DNA of 64,000 nucleotides from Strongylocentrotus droebachiensis (Eukaryota > Echinodermata > Echinoidea > Camarodonta > Strongylocentrotidae). Below the pieces are notes generated by a model. It saw nothing but the letters and a program-made list of their open reading frames with translations, was not told the origin of the DNA and did not search any database. The stretch is from the NCBI GenBank assembly GCA_035222895.1, contig JAVYIG010009920.1, positions 1-64,000 on the forward strand, given 5' to 3'. The position numbers and the translations under genes are program-made. Each line of letters starts with the position of its first letter. The first letter of the stretch is position 1. Shown in pieces: positions 21,897 to 34,592 of this stretch.

Positions 21897-23805
21897 CATA
21901 GGCGCCGGAAGTGGGGGGGGGCAGGGGGGGCAGTTGCCCCTCCCCCCAGTCAAAAAATTGGGGGGGGGGGCAAAACGCATTTTTGCCCCCCCCCCAAAAA
22001 AAAAAAAAAAAAAACGCCCCCCCCCCCCCCCACCCTCAAAAAAAAAAAAAAAACAGTAAAGGAGTAAACATGGTTTGTATTTTTAATCGAAAAGAACGTA
22101 ACAATTATAAAAACCTGAATTAAATCACATATACAATTCCATTCAAAGAAAAAGGAAAGTTCACAGGAATTACATTTCCATAAACATTGCGCATGCCACC
22201 TATACGGTATTTTAAATGGAAGTCTCTATAATAGCGATAGGCGCATATCGTGGACATATTGTGCGAGAATGGGAAAGCGTGTCCGTTTTGTTGTTGTAGG
22301 GGCGAGAAGACATGAGCCCTGAACGCTGGCGTACTGATGGGGGGGGGGTAATGTATTTCTTATTCGAAACAAGTGATTTAGAAATTTTGATGTTGTGACA
22401 TGATTTTCCGGCATATTTTCTCCATTTTTTTTGTAAGTCATACCTTTTTATGCGTTTGTTGGAAAATAAGAAATTCCCACATTACAGTCAGGCGAAATAC
22501 GCTTATTTAAAAGCCTTTATGTCATGGTCTGCAAAGTGGCTAGCCTCGAGCCCCCCCCCCCCTCCTTTTTTGAAAAGTATGTTAAAGAGAAAAAGATAAG
22601 AAAGACGGAGAAAAAAAAAGTGACCTGCCAATGTCACAAATAAGGTGTAAAAAATGCTCATCTGACCGTAATTAAATGCTTAAAACCCCAGAGCTTACGG
22701 GGGCTCCACCCCCGTTCTCCACAAAGGGACCTAAGGCGGGCCCCTGGATGCTCATCTGACCGTAAATAAATACCTAAAACCCCCCGAGCTTCCAGGGGCT
22801 CTGCCCCCTGGACCCCACCAAGGGCCCTAAGGCGGGCCCCTGGATGCTCATCTGACCGTAGTTAAATATTAAAACCTCTGAGCTTCCGGGGGCTCTGCCC
22901 CCTGGACCCCACCAAGGGACCTAAGGCGGGCCCCTGGATGCTCATCTGACCGTAAATAAATACCTAAAACCCCCCGAGCTTCCAGGGGCTCTGCCCCCTG
23001 GACCCCACCAAGGGCCCTAAGGCGGGCCCCTGGATGCTCATCTGACCGTAGTTAAATATTAAAACCTCTGAGCTTCCGGGGGCTCTGCCCCCTGGACCCC
23101 ACCAAGGGCCCTAAGGCGGGCCCCTGGATGTTCATCTGGCCGTTATTAAATACCTAAAACCCCTGAGCTTCCGGGGGCTCTGCCCCCTGGACCCCACCAA
23201 GGGCCCTAAGGCGGGCCCATGAATGCTCATCTGACCGTTATTAAATACCTAAAACCCCTGAGCTTCCGGGGGCTCTGCCCCCTGGACCCCACCAAGGGCC
23301 CTAAGGCGGGCCCCTGGAGGCTCATCTGACCGTTATTAAATACCTAAAACCCCTGAGCTTCCGGGGGTTCTGCCCCCTGGACCCCACCAAGGGCCCTAAG
23401 GCGGGCCCCTGGATGCTCATCTGACCGTAGTTAAATATTAAAACCTCTGAGCTTCTGGGGGCTCTCCCCCCCCCCCCCCTTGGAACACGTCAATTGCCTT
23501 ACAGAGGGCCCCTGGCTGCTAATCTAACCGTAATTAAATACCTAAAACCCCTGAGCTTCCGGGGGCTCAGCCCCTTGACCCCCTACCGAGGCTCCTGCCC
23601 TGGACCCCACGCCAATTTACGCTCTACCTGATCGATACTCCACTTTGAAAAACGTTCCGCATGCATGTAAAGTGTAAGACTGGTGGTGATGCAGATTTTT
23701 CGTCTGCCCCCCCCCCCTTCCGAACTTTTTTTTCTCATTACGTCACTGCCCCTGGAATGTTTGCCCCCCCCCCCCCCCAATCCCAAACTGCTTCCGGCGC
23801 GCCTG
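21897..23805. mobile_element. hAT-like composite element carrying a minisatellite
   Basis: It is flanked by TTTGTCAC on both sides (21889-21896 and 23806-23813). The left end reads CATAGGCGCCGGAAG and the right end, reverse complemented, reads CAGGCGCGCCGGAAG, an imperfect terminal repeat. The 1.9-kb interior holds long C and G runs near both ends and a tandem array of 95-bp units (22655-23600). No transposase is seen. The 8-bp duplication supports a hAT-like mechanism. The mismatched ends leave some doubt about exact termini. Confidence 0.75.
22655..23600. repeat. minisatellite, about ten 95-bp units with a 190-bp dimer
   Basis: Units begin with GCTCATCTGACCGT at 22655, 22750, 22846, 22940, 23036, 23130 (variant), 23225, 23320, 23415 and about 23518 (degenerate). 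Each carries CTAAAACCCC, GAGCTTCCGGGGGCT, the near-palindrome GGGGGCTCTGCCCCC and CTAAGGCGGGCCC. The first units alternate AAATAAATACC and GTTAAATATT types, giving a 190-bp dimer repeated at 22750 and 22940. Units are too long and lack unique spacers, so it is not CRISPR. Confidence 0.95.
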
Positions 23806-23813
23806 TTTGTCAC

Positions 23814-24303
23814 CGTGTATTTCACAATTTGGTCTGCAATGACCTTTATTTGCTCATGAACTATTACACCAATGAGGGCATTCTCGGGGCATTCTTCATT
23901 CACTCAGTGGCATAGGGCGCACACGAGTAATTCGGGCTCCCATTCATATACGTGTATTAAATCGACAATAATCATTTCAAAAATCACATTATGAGAAGTT
24001 GAGACACCTATCAATGAAATCCGTTTTAATGCCCAGATCAGTGATAGAACTTGACATATCTCCTGCATGAGGTTTAATTCTTATTCTGGCACTCCAGAAC
24101 ATTATTTGGAAAGCCTGTAACGCGGCTAACGACTCAAAACTGTGAAAATACATGGAGCTAATATTAATCCGTGTAGAGTACACAAAGCCAAGCCTACTTC
24201 AATAATCAGGGATGGAATTAGATAAACCTATGACTATCAAACAACATTAATATTCTTAAAATCTATGAATGACAGTTACTCGAGTTCATATGAATTTCTT
24301 GAA
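23814..24303. other. intergenic
   Basis: Unique sequence between two elements. A short minus frame (23989-24183) has no recognisable features. Confidence 0.5.
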
Positions 24304-24882
24304 AGGGCCACTCTAACCCAACTAACATAGCCTTTCAAAACATGAATACACCTCTACTTATTAATATTCCAGCCTCTGATTTTGCAGAATATCTCAAAAT
24401 TGACCAAAAAATGATAATAACCATCCATTTTTCACAGATCTCACGCTTGCTGGGCTACGCCCCTCGAAAAAAGGTAATACGGTCACGCATTTGACGTCAT
24501 TTCGGGCATGTCCGATTTGATAATTTCATAATTAGGAATTATCAGAAACGTACTGGGTTTACCAAGTGCATATTATTTTGCGGATAAGTGTCTTTTTTTC
24601 AATCAATATCATAGTTTGCCTTTTTAAAGACATTTTAATGCCTAATTCACCCTCCTTTTTACCGAGAAGTCTCCCGCTGTGACACCTTATGTTATTGCGC
24701 AATACAGCGGCTCCGAAACTGGGCTTTTTTTCAGAGCGTTCTGAGTCGTCATTTTTAAAGCTAGATTCCAGAATTATTGATGATTTCTAAGAAAAATCAT
24801 TGTCATGTTTGGAATCTCCGTCAACAATTATTCTACATGTCATTTTTTTAATTTTCTAGCCCGTTTTGGTTAGAGTGGCCCT
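24304..24882. mobile_element. MITE with AGGGCCACTCTAACC ends, TTAA-type
   Basis: The left end AGGGCCACTCTAACC and the right end GGTTAGAGTGGCCCT are inverted repeats 579 bp apart. The right flank is TTAA (24883-24886) and the left flank is TGAA, one mismatch away. The interior is non-coding. It is unrelated in sequence to the AGGTACTATG family but appears to use the same target. Confidence 0.7.
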
Positions 24883-24959
24883 TTAATCGTTTCATAATGT
24901 ACTACAGCATTTGTTATGCGCCATCGATCTAGTAAACTATTCTGAGGCGCAGAGGGAGA

Positions 24960-25345
24960 TTATTACCCTGGCTTTAACAATGTTAATTCTGAGATGCATG
25001 GCCCTACGTGTTATCAATGTTTGTGATATGGTGTAGTATTGAAGCCTTAAAACAAATGCGCTTCAAAATGATCATGAAGTGCCTCAAAAAAGTAAAAAAC
25101 CTTTGAGTGACCGGTTTTACCGTCCTCATTTTCTCCAGTAGACTGTAATGATATTTTTAAAAAACTGTTAGGAAAACGAAAAATTTAATTTCGATTTCCA
25201 ATCATAAATATCTTGATAATCAGACAAGCAATCGGCTTGTAAAAGTCATGTGATTCCTGACTGAAAAGGTTTATAATTATGATTGCAGCATGAGCTAAAT
25301 CCAGGATTTTGTTTCAGAATCTGAGGCAATGTTATCGAGTCACTT
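24960..25345 (-). repeat. dispersed repeat family A, copy 2 (inverted)
   Basis: The reverse complement aligns along its length with 12045-12425, including the blocks around GATTTTGTTTCAGAATCTGA, TTATAATTATGATTGCAGC and GCGCTTCAAAATGATCATGA. It is about as complete as copy 1. Confidence 0.8.
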
Positions 25346-25437
25346 TAAGGCTAGGCTTCCCCTTTATAACGAATAGCAGATAATAGACAGACATGGAAGG
25401 CTATGACTGGCAATGTCTGTAACAGACATGGCACTTG

Positions 25438-25467
25438 ATAATGACGATAATGATGATGATGAAGATC

Positions 25468-25499
<32 letters not shown>

Positions 25500-25500
25500 C
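25438..25500. repeat. (GAT/ATG)n microsatellite
   Basis: A run of GATGAT triplets with a few interruptions. It gives rise to a poly-Met/Ile frame that is not a gene. Confidence 0.9.
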
Positions 25501-26900
25501 TTGCCCTACAGGTTCAAGTATATCTCCATGATGATGTATCTGTACAGAACGTATTGTGCTTACAGCGCCATCTATGTTGAGAATATGTATTTGTGTTCCA
25601 TTTTCTTTCCTTTCTATGTCCGCTTGTTTTTTTCGTTATGTTTCTTTGTGTGTTTGTTTGTTTTTCATTGATGTTCAGTACATGAATACAAAAAAAGAAA
25701 AATGAGGAAAGCAACAAATTAGTTATATACGTTGGTGACATGTCTCCTTTACAGGGTAACTCTAACTCAACGTTTTTTTTTTAATAATACTTACATGTTA
25801 CTTTCAAATGCTAGATTTGTAAAACATTGTGTTTTAAAAGTACAATAGATGTACAGGGAATATGTTTTTTGGTCGTCTAATGTTAATTAGTAGATGCTTG
25901 TCAAGGTTATGAATGTAGTGTGTTTCCTTAATCAGCTTGAAATCTCTAGGATTACCAGAGAGGGTGGGTTATTTGTCCTATCGAACAAATTTATTTTTGT
26001 CTGTATGGTCCTCATTGAGACATTTTCAGTAATTGTTACTTTATTTGAAATTAATCAGTGTAGAAAGAGGCTAAGTCAATATAATCTAGGTATTCTGGGA
26101 GCTAATGATGTGTTGATGGTTAGGGTTAGGTTTATAGGTCTGATCGAGTTTTGAGCCTCGTTATCAGGACTTTAAGAATTATTGAAAGCGTGAATTATTA
26201 AAAATTTATTAAATGATGACGATTGGTCATGCACATGAATAAAATCAAGATGTTCTTTTTTTTAGTTCCATTTCTCTTTGGACCATCCAACAGGCATTTT
26301 AATTTTAAAGCATCCTCTAAATAATAATTCACAATTGAACAAAATAGAATAATGAATATTACAACAAAGATATTCTTTTCTTTCAAGTTTGAAATAGTAA
26401 AACGGTAATACAAAACTATTTAGCTAGTAACACTTCTAACGAAATTATATTTCAGTGTGAAACGGCAAGAGGAGGGAATATAACCAAAAAGGGAGAGAGA
26501 GGGAGAGAGAGAGAGAGAACAAGAGAGAGAAAGGGGGAGACATGGAGAATAGTTACTGCACTGAATTCTAAGGTCGATTGATAAGGCAAATAAAAGGAAC
26601 TTTGAAATCTGAATAAGTTGAGGGCGCTTTACGGTTATACTCGACGGTCTGCCTCTTGGGGGCCTTTCCCTCCAACCCGACTCCGGGGCCTGACAGAGGA
26701 GACACTGGGTTACTAATCTCTCACGACACCATAAGTCAGCGATTAATATCCCGTAACTTTCGAATCTCCTGAAGTAACTAAATTATCACTACCCTCTTAA
26801 GTACTCTGAAGAATAACCCTTTGCTACTGATCCTGTAATTGACTAGTAGTATACAACTTTGTGGTTTATGGGCCTAAAAGTACAACTTTACTATCCGAAA
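25501..26900. other. intergenic
   Basis: No supportable gene. It contains a (GA)-rich patch at about 26490-26540. The 86-codon plus frame at 25894-26154 shows no domain or homology I recognise and may be chance. Confidence 0.45.
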
Positions 26901-26908
26901 AGTCGGGG

Positions 26909-26945
26909 TATAAAAAGGACCGGGAATTCTTTCAAAGGAGGATGG
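26909..26945 (+). promoter_or_regulatory. TATA-like core promoter candidate
   Basis: GGGGTATAAAAAGGACC at 26905-26921 is a good TATA-box context (G/C-flanked TATAAAAA). Transcription would be expected to start about 26939-26945. Downstream DNA to about 27470 is noticeably richer in CpG than its surroundings. No convincing coding exon follows, so the transcript is unknown. A chance match is possible. Confidence 0.3.
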
Positions 26946-28130
26946 TTAGTTGATGCGTCGAAGCGTGGTTATAACATTCTATTGGAGGGTTTTATTGAGT
27001 TGTCGAATGCAGGAAGGGTTAAACAGAACTTATAACGACGACCTGCAGTGCGTGATTTGCTAACAGTATCTTCTTCATTTTGAACGACGAATGCAGTGAC
27101 ATTGGGATGCGGTTTGAGGTCGCGTGGAATACGGCAGCTTCGGGTTAAATCCTTGTCAGTGAGTGTCTCATCGCTTGCGCCCTGAAGCTGTGTTTGGATA
27201 CAGATACTGATACGTGTTTAAACACCTGAGAAAATCCGACTGGTTAGGGTCATGTAATATTGGGATACCTCGAGGAGTTTCCAGTGCCATCCCCGTCAGT
27301 TGGACGTGTCGAAATCTGGCTGCTTGTCTAAGACTTGCTTTGCAAGCTGAAGTTTACCCGGGTCCCGACCTCCGTCTCGCATTGTCATCTCGCCCGATCG
27401 GCTCGGTCAAAGTCACGCCAGAGGTGCACTGGGTATTTAAACTGAGTGCCTGCCCCTTGCCGTGATCGCAATGTCAATTTACAATTCTCTCTTGTGATTT
27501 ATTTTATTTGTTTGTATTCATCGCTCCTTGATTGACTGACGTTACAGCATTCCTGTTAGTCAATAGGTCTGCCTCCGTCGTGTGAAAAATTGCCCTCTTT
27601 AAATACAATAGCGTCTAAGTCAATTTGAGAGAAAGAAGCACGACAATTCCTTGGTGCGTTCACCTTTTTTTCTGGTATTGGAATTTCTGCTCGGAGATTG
27701 ACAAATACGAATCTCATTTTTTCTCTCTCTCTTTCCCCCCTCTACCGTGTCTATTTGTTTTCATGGAAGACATAATTCAATCGAACCTTGCTAAACTATT
27801 GCTTTGCAAACATTCGCGAGAGTATATTTGAGAGGAATCCCGTCTTCATGCTTTCGTTAATATTCAATTTCGGGTGAGAATGAGGAGGTGAAAGGATCGG
27901 GTACGTGACATTGCAAAAGGCCTTCTCTTTCTCTTTTTTTTAAGCTCCTATCATACCATCTTGAAAACGATATGGATTACATAGAACATCGTTTTATTAC
28001 TGACGTACAAGAAGCCAGTCATCATTTTATTGGCACCAGAGGAGTTAACAATCATCTTGATATCATCCTGATCTGACGAAGATCGCGTGTATGAGAAGCT
28101 TCTTCCGTCTGATGAGAGGAAAATCAATAA
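26946..28130. other. CpG-richer intergenic region downstream of TATA candidate
   Basis: The stretch 27030-27470 is GC- and CpG-richer than the background and contains an 84-codon plus frame (27214-27465) that starts with ATG or GTG-like codons but has no recognisable domain. Pyrimidine-rich runs lie near 27720-27745. No gene can be called. Confidence 0.4.
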
Positions 28131-28428
28131 ATAATTTGGATAAAACTTGACAACTTTGAGATCACCTGCGCCGGAAACAAAAAAAGAGACGCAGCAAAGA
28201 AGGAGAAATCGTTTGAGAGAAAGCAAAGAAACTCAGCAACGAGAATTAGCAAATGTCCCCAAGTGGATTACCAATTGAAGAAAGATACATACTTGAAAGA
28301 AGCAAGAATTGGATTAACCTTTGAGGAAGACATATATACGGGAGAATCAGAAATTAATCGACATGGATATGTATTCAACAGGGTCCCTTCTTATCTGGCT
28401 CTTGCAAATATTTGTCCTGGAAACTTGG
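28131..28428 (+). other. possible unrecognised exon with donor site
   Basis: A frame open from about 28131 reads basic residues, then CPQVDYQLKKDTYLKEAR, NRHGYVFNRVPSYLALANIC and PGNL. It meets a consensus donor TTG/GTAAGT at 28428-28434. No convincing acceptor or ATG was found upstream, and I recognise no family. The opposite strand also has an open frame here (27951-28226) behind a strong pyrimidine-tract acceptor. The two cannot both be right, and either may be chance. Confidence 0.2.
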
Positions 28429-28984
28429 TAAGTTATAACAAACGTCAGTCACAAAGTGGCCTATTCTTATTCCTTTGTTGCACCTGATTATTTTGATCGA
28501 TAGGGGGCACAAGTGGGTTTAATATTTTGTTTGAATGCATAGAAGGCGAATGTTCCTCCGAAGTTGGAAGGCAATTAAGTGACAGTTATAAATCACATTA
28601 AACAATAATTGTAACTATTCATTCTGCTTGGCAATGCTTGGTATTCGTTGTAGAAGTCTTTGATGATTGGATCGGCTAATAACCATTGATTGTTACAGTA
28701 TCTAAGTTTGCAGAGAACCAAAAAAACAGTATTAGTTTTAAGAGTCAATGAGTTACTTGTTAAAGAATTAGAGATCACGATACAACTCGTATTTGTGAAC
28801 TAATCTATTACAAGGGTTTATGTAGTTATCCTTATGTCTAAGATCTCTATCATATTGTAACCAAACTCAAAAGAAACACAAGTCATCCTTTTCCATACCG
28901 ATATATCTTTTGCAAGTTATTCAATACACCGGTATTACACTTCAATACAATGCAACATAAACATGTGACAGAGTGTTAGATTGT

Positions 28985-29150
28985 TTTCTCCTCCTCCTCC
29001 TCCTCCTTCGACTTCTTCTCCTCTTTTTCCTCCTCATCATCCTCTTCAATATCCTCCTCTCTCTCCTCATCCTCCTCTTTTGCTTCTTCTCGTCCTTCTC
29101 TTTTTCTTCTCTTGCTTCTTCTTCCTCCTCTTCTTCTTCTTCTCTTCTTA
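28985..29150. repeat. (CTC/TTC)n pyrimidine low-complexity tract
   Basis: Irregular CTC and TTC triplets. It yields poly-Ser/Leu and poly-Arg/Glu frames on the two strands, which are not genes. Confidence 0.9.
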
Positions 29151-29179
29151 GTGCCCAACGGGAACGAAATAAAAGTTGA

Positions 29180-31480
29180 AATCTCGAGAAGTAATTAGCA
29201 AAATTTAAGATGTAAGTAGTACGTAACTTACTAAGAAACAACCAATTTTAATGAGGATTGTGATTTCTTAGAGGTTCAACCTAAATATTGTTTTTTTCAT
29301 GCGATTTATTCAAACAGTAATACAAAGAAACTCATCTGTTTCGTACACAAGGTGAAACAGCCTTAATACCTAATAAGATCACTTTGTTTTAGAGACTCAT
29401 ACAAACAATTTCTCTTCTCATAAGGGTTTACTCGAGTTTGCACATAATGACACAATGGAGGAATCGTTTAAGGAAACGATAAAGAATCTAGAATTGAATG
29501 ATTGATTGATTTATTGATTTTATTTATCTAATATATAAAGAAGTTATTTTTAACTGCTGAAAGCAATTTCATAAGATTTCATAGTTTTGAAATAAGTTTG
29601 AAAGCAATTTCACCTGAAACATTGAGATGATTCCATCTGCATCGTTCAACGGATGAGCTCACTTTCGACGAGACATTCTAATGCTCCTACTATCAAGACA
29701 CCTAAAGGACATATAAATGCTAACATCAAATTGACCATAATGTGGCAGTGTTAGCCTTTGATGTAAGGATGCAATATTGGATCTCTCAGTACTGTATTTT
29801 GTTCTTAGAAGTCGTATCCTCAACATGCTGAATGGTGCATAGTAATAATTTGCATTGCACTATGCGATGACATATCGGAGTCCATGATTATTTTTATAAA
29901 CATCTCTTTTCAATTATCTGCTAACAGATGTAAGCTACATCATGAATGATTAATAATATGAGACGTTTTTCCTAGTTTTGCCACTATTAACACCTTACGA
30001 TCGAGCAGATGTTTGGCTGTATTTCAACATATAGACAACGAAAGCAGACTGGCTGATATTACGTTTATTAAATATATCAGACATTTACGAGCTCGAAATT
30101 CCATTGAAGGATGTTCCAAACAAAACGCTTTCAGCGCGTAAATCTTGTTCTTGCTGGACGTGCGGTTAGTCATAATTCACGGAGCGAGAATTGCTCATTT
30201 TCCTACCATTGAACTTCTCAAAGATGATCTTATGTGTGATTTATGACCACTGGACAGAGAATGGTATACACCTTCATGGACTCAATGGAGTAGTCAATGG
30301 GAGTCTTACCGTCGATTCTATTCGGAACCCAAAGGGATGCTGATGGCGATGCAATTGGATAAGGGAGCGATCATGATAGTGATGATGTCAACGATTATGA
30401 TGATAATCATTATCATCATGATGAGGATAGTGATGATTGTATCATTCCTTGAATTTGATGTATGAAAATTATAACAACATTTTCGGTGATTATGAAAGTG
30501 ATTAAAAAAGTAGTCTTTATAATAAGCTATCCTTAAGGTACATTGTGTTGGTCCAAACCATTCACCTGCTGTATAAGTGAACAATTTAGAAACTGGATTC
30601 GAAGGCAATTCCTCCTTTCCATCGTGAAAAGTCGACATTAGTTTGAATTCTCGATTCACAATTGGCACCTCTGTATCCACTACCTGCGACAAATTGATAT
30701 CATTCCGATAATAGGAATGCCATTTTCCCTTTAATATTCTCCATACATTTTGTATCACAATAACAGTTTCCAAATTTACGGTGTTTTCCTATAACATAAG
30801 CTACAGTTAGACCGTCTCGGAGTGAGGCAGCCTGAACGCAGGAGGCGGTCGTCACGTGTATTTATAAACTTCACCCCTTATGACATTTTAATTTAAGGAG
30901 ATATTGAGATACATGTATACATTTCACACAATGGCCAAGATTTATCGGCATGGAACGTGACTGATTATTGGGCCAGTGGAAGGCTTGATACTACAAATAT
31001 TCGACGGAGAGACACAAGTCTAAAGAACACCAGAATTTTGAGCAACATCCGATATCCTGTCAAGAGCCATGTAGCATCTGCTTTGAGTTCTGATTTGTAG
31101 TTACGTTAATGATTCTAGATTTTTTCATGGTTTTATGATATATATCAATTATATTACTTGTCATAGCTACGAACTGAAAATTCAGTGTTTATGAAGATAT
31201 AGCCGGCCGCCAATATTATTCCAATGTTATGTACGGCAGGCAACGTCGGTCAGGTAATACAATCAAATTAGTAGTAATATCGGATAGAAAATCTCCAATG
31301 GAAAGTAGCTACCAACAGAAGTTACCTATATCTTTGATTTAGGTTTTCTCATTAACCTGAAAAGCATTTGCTCCTTGATGAACAACCGTAATCAAGTAGA
31401 ATTCACAATATCGTTCGCCGATTCGGAGAGCCAGAAAGACGTTAACTCATAAAGAGTGTACACAGGGTTTGATGATAATT
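29180..31480. other. intergenic
   Basis: AT-rich. An (ATG/ATC)-rich patch lies at about 30366-30440. The 151-codon minus frame at 30318-30773 runs through that microsatellite and shows no domain. I judge it spurious. Confidence 0.5.
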
Positions 31481-31496
31481 CTTTTTGTCTTCTTTT

Positions 31497-31615
31497 TGTC
31501 TTCTTCCTCTTCTTCTTCTTCTTCTTCTCCTTCTTCTTCTCCTTCTTCTTCTTCTTCTTCTTCTTCTTCTTCTCCTACCTCTTCTTCATCTTTTTTTCGG
31601 TTTATCCTTCTTCTT
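31497..31615. repeat. (TTC)n microsatellite
   Basis: Long interrupted TTC/TCC run. The overlapping poly-Ser frame is an artefact. Confidence 0.9.
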
Positions 31616-31639
31616 CTTCGGTGTAGTCTGCTTCATTCA

Positions 31640-33880
31640 ACCTTAACGATTCTTGCAGAACTTTGAGTTGTGTGACGTTATTTACCCTGTTTATGTCTCT
31701 CCGTAGACGATTCATTATTTTACCCTGCATTATCTCATTAGGAGGGTCAACGTTTTATGAATATTTATGAGCATTTCAATTTTTTAGCAAGTGTGACAAA
31801 TGGCTGTCTGTGGACACATCAATGTTAACTGTTTCATACTTTGTTACATAACACTGAGTTACGTCATACAATTTTGATATATCTTAGGATAAGCAAGATA
31901 AGACGATAAGACGATAGTCAAATAGAATGACAATAAAACGTACGGACTTACTGATAACATTAAAGTGAGCTGAAAATGAACCTCACCATATCTGGAAATA
32001 TTTTTCTGATGGCACTGTAATTACCTGAATCCAGTCCATTAATATTGTGTCAGTATCACTACAATCTCGGTGCGTCTAAATTTAGTCAATTCAACATAGC
32101 CCAAATGCTCCGAATAGGCCTATGTCAAACCGTAAAACGTACGCCGTCGGTTCCCCCAATTTTCTGTCGTCCCGCCTGGCGAGAAAAACGTGCAGACATT
32201 TTGGATTACAAAAGGGAACAAAACAAAATGTTATTATGTCTGAATTATGTGAAGGGGCAGCCGAGAAATGGTTCTGAATTCCCGTTGTCTGAAAACGACG
32301 GGGTCTTTGTCCCAGCAATTAGCAAGACAATCGCTCATGCTGGATTCCCGCGAGAAAGCCGGTGAGGGGGCCGTGGAGTTGTTGGAAGGCAGGTATGTTG
32401 AGGGATGGCTGGGAGGGGGTGTTATTGGATCATCTGGTTCCATGTTTTGACCCGTGTTTTGGCGAGAATTGTTCCTATAGAGCCTTGAAAACTACAATTC
32501 AAAGGTTTGTTTTATTAAGAATATAGCGACGTGTCCGCTTGGCTGCTCCACCAAGTTAAACTTGTAATAAGATTGCGCATATCCCAACTCCCATATGATA
32601 TTCACTAACGACTATTCACAAACTGGCGACGATTTGCGGCATATATTGACCAATTCCCAACATCATGTAGAAGCGCACAGCGGATAATTCACTAATTTAA
32701 CATTTTTCATCAGCCCTGTTAGGTTTTGTCGAGACGTTACTTGTGTATTCTTCTGAATATCTTAACTCTTTTGCCGATTATGCAGCTTCTCGCGACGGTG
32801 AAATGTGTCTTCTGTCATTTACGTAATGACATTTGACAAATCTCAAATTGGAATTCGGTCATGTCTAATCATACCACGAACAGCATAGAGAATTCTTTTC
32901 TTTTTTTCAGTTAGCGTATTGAAAACTTCTACCTTGTTCCTTTTTATTCAAATTAAATCTCTTAAGCAAAAACGTTGGGACCGTTTTTGCATGAGGTTAG
33001 GCAGTGGCGGTCGGCTCTCTATTTCCAAGGCATTTTATGCCCTTTTTATGTTAAAGAAAGATGAAGTTGAAATTTGTAAGAGAGGATGAAAGATGAAAAT
33101 AGGCCCAACCCGACGGGTATTGAAAGACACGACCAGACCCTCCAGTCTCCCCGAAGGTTTTCATCGACGAAATGATAAAGACTTTAAGCTCCGTTTGAGC
33201 AGGGGATCCATCAAATTGGATTACGTAAATATTCCAATCGTTTTGGATGGCTTATAACATAACCCAATTATGTGTAAGTCAAGATGAGATATTGAATATA
33301 TACATATATATATGTTTGTAACGTGAAATAATGTGGCATTGCTGCTCCGCCAATAATCCCGACTGCTTGGTTTGCTATATAGAACACCCAGAGTCCGCTA
33401 GTCTAAATATTGGCTGTGTTTCAAAATAATGTATCATTATAATGTCGCCTGCGTAACATTAATTGATGAACAAAAAGCATTTTCTTTTCTGCTACTGAAA
33501 GCCGTCCAATGGCTTCAAAATTATGTCCATAGCTGTTAGCATGATCGTAGTCGACTGTCGACATCCAACTGTCACATGTATAGGAGGCCAATTGCTCATT
33601 TTTGTTCACATATACTATTGTATCCATTCAACATGCGCAAAAGAGTGAACATTTGTTGTCATGTCGTTACTTCAGGCTAGTTACCAAGGGAAATCGATCT
33701 TAAATTTTTCCCTAACAGCAGTTATGCATTACATACATATAACATATTTCATACACATTTCATACAGATTTATGCTCTAACTGAATATAGTAAAAGGTCG
33801 TGGTGGGGTTTCCTAGTAGTCCTGGTAAGAAGGAATAAAAGACTGAACATTAAAAGAAGAAATGTCTGACAATGTTATCA
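31640..33880. other. intergenic
   Basis: No supportable gene. A frame with its complement at 32045-32450 is short on all strands and unrecognised. Confidence 0.5.
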
Positions 33881-33912
33881 ATCAGTCTATATCGTGCCAA
33901 CATCCAAAATAG

Positions 33913-34050
33913 CGGCAGAAAGAGAGGGAGAGAAAGAGAGAGAGAGTGGGAAGAAGAGAGAGAGAAAAAAATAAAGGGATAAAGAGAGGGAGAGTGACAG
34001 GGAGAGAAAGAGAGAGAGAAAAAAAGGGAGAGAAAGAAAGAGAGAGCGTT
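33913..34050. repeat. (GA)n-rich purine tract
   Basis: Irregular GAGA/GGGA/GAAA sequence on the plus strand. Its complement produces a Leu/Ser-rich spurious frame. Confidence 0.9.
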
Positions 34051-34592
34051 AAGGTTTTGAAGTCTATGGTAATGTGCGATTGATTCTGGTCTGTATTCAT
34101 AACCCAGATCAGGGCTTAGAAACGTCTCCGGCAGACGCTCTAGAGGAACAAGTCTGTAATTGTGGCATTTTGAGTAAAACAGGACCAGACATTTCCACTT
34201 CTTTCCTTCTTCCTTTTCCCCATTGCGCTAAAGGCAGTGAGATACATAATACCGTTAAGGCTGATTTAATTCGAATGTTCACCCAAATTGATGAAAAAGA
34301 ACGAACAAAAAAAGTTGACGTTAAGATAGCATGAATTAATCAATACTCCGTGTGTTTTTGGAAGAAAAGGGGATCACGGGTTGATAATAGCTTGTTGGCA
34401 TATATGAACACTAAGTTGATTATTCCCCGCTGACGTCACAATACATGTATAACTAAGCGTTATTTATATTTTACTTTATAGTTTGAATAACCGGAGAACG
34501 AGGATCGATTGAACGCGTTTGTTTTGTATTTGTTTTTATATTTTATTATTTTTAATGTGCCTTCGCCACGTAAGTGATGCCCTGGCCAACAT

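Noticed and set aside
22655..23600. CRISPR array
   Set aside because: Whole 95-bp units repeat with no unique spacers, in an animal genome.
28942..29241. Glu/Arg-rich 99-codon frame
   Set aside because: It is a translation of a CTC/TTC tract, with no unique sequence.
30318..30773. 151-codon minus frame
   Set aside because: It runs through an ATG/ATC microsatellite, has no domain and an unconvincing composition, so I do not call it a gene.
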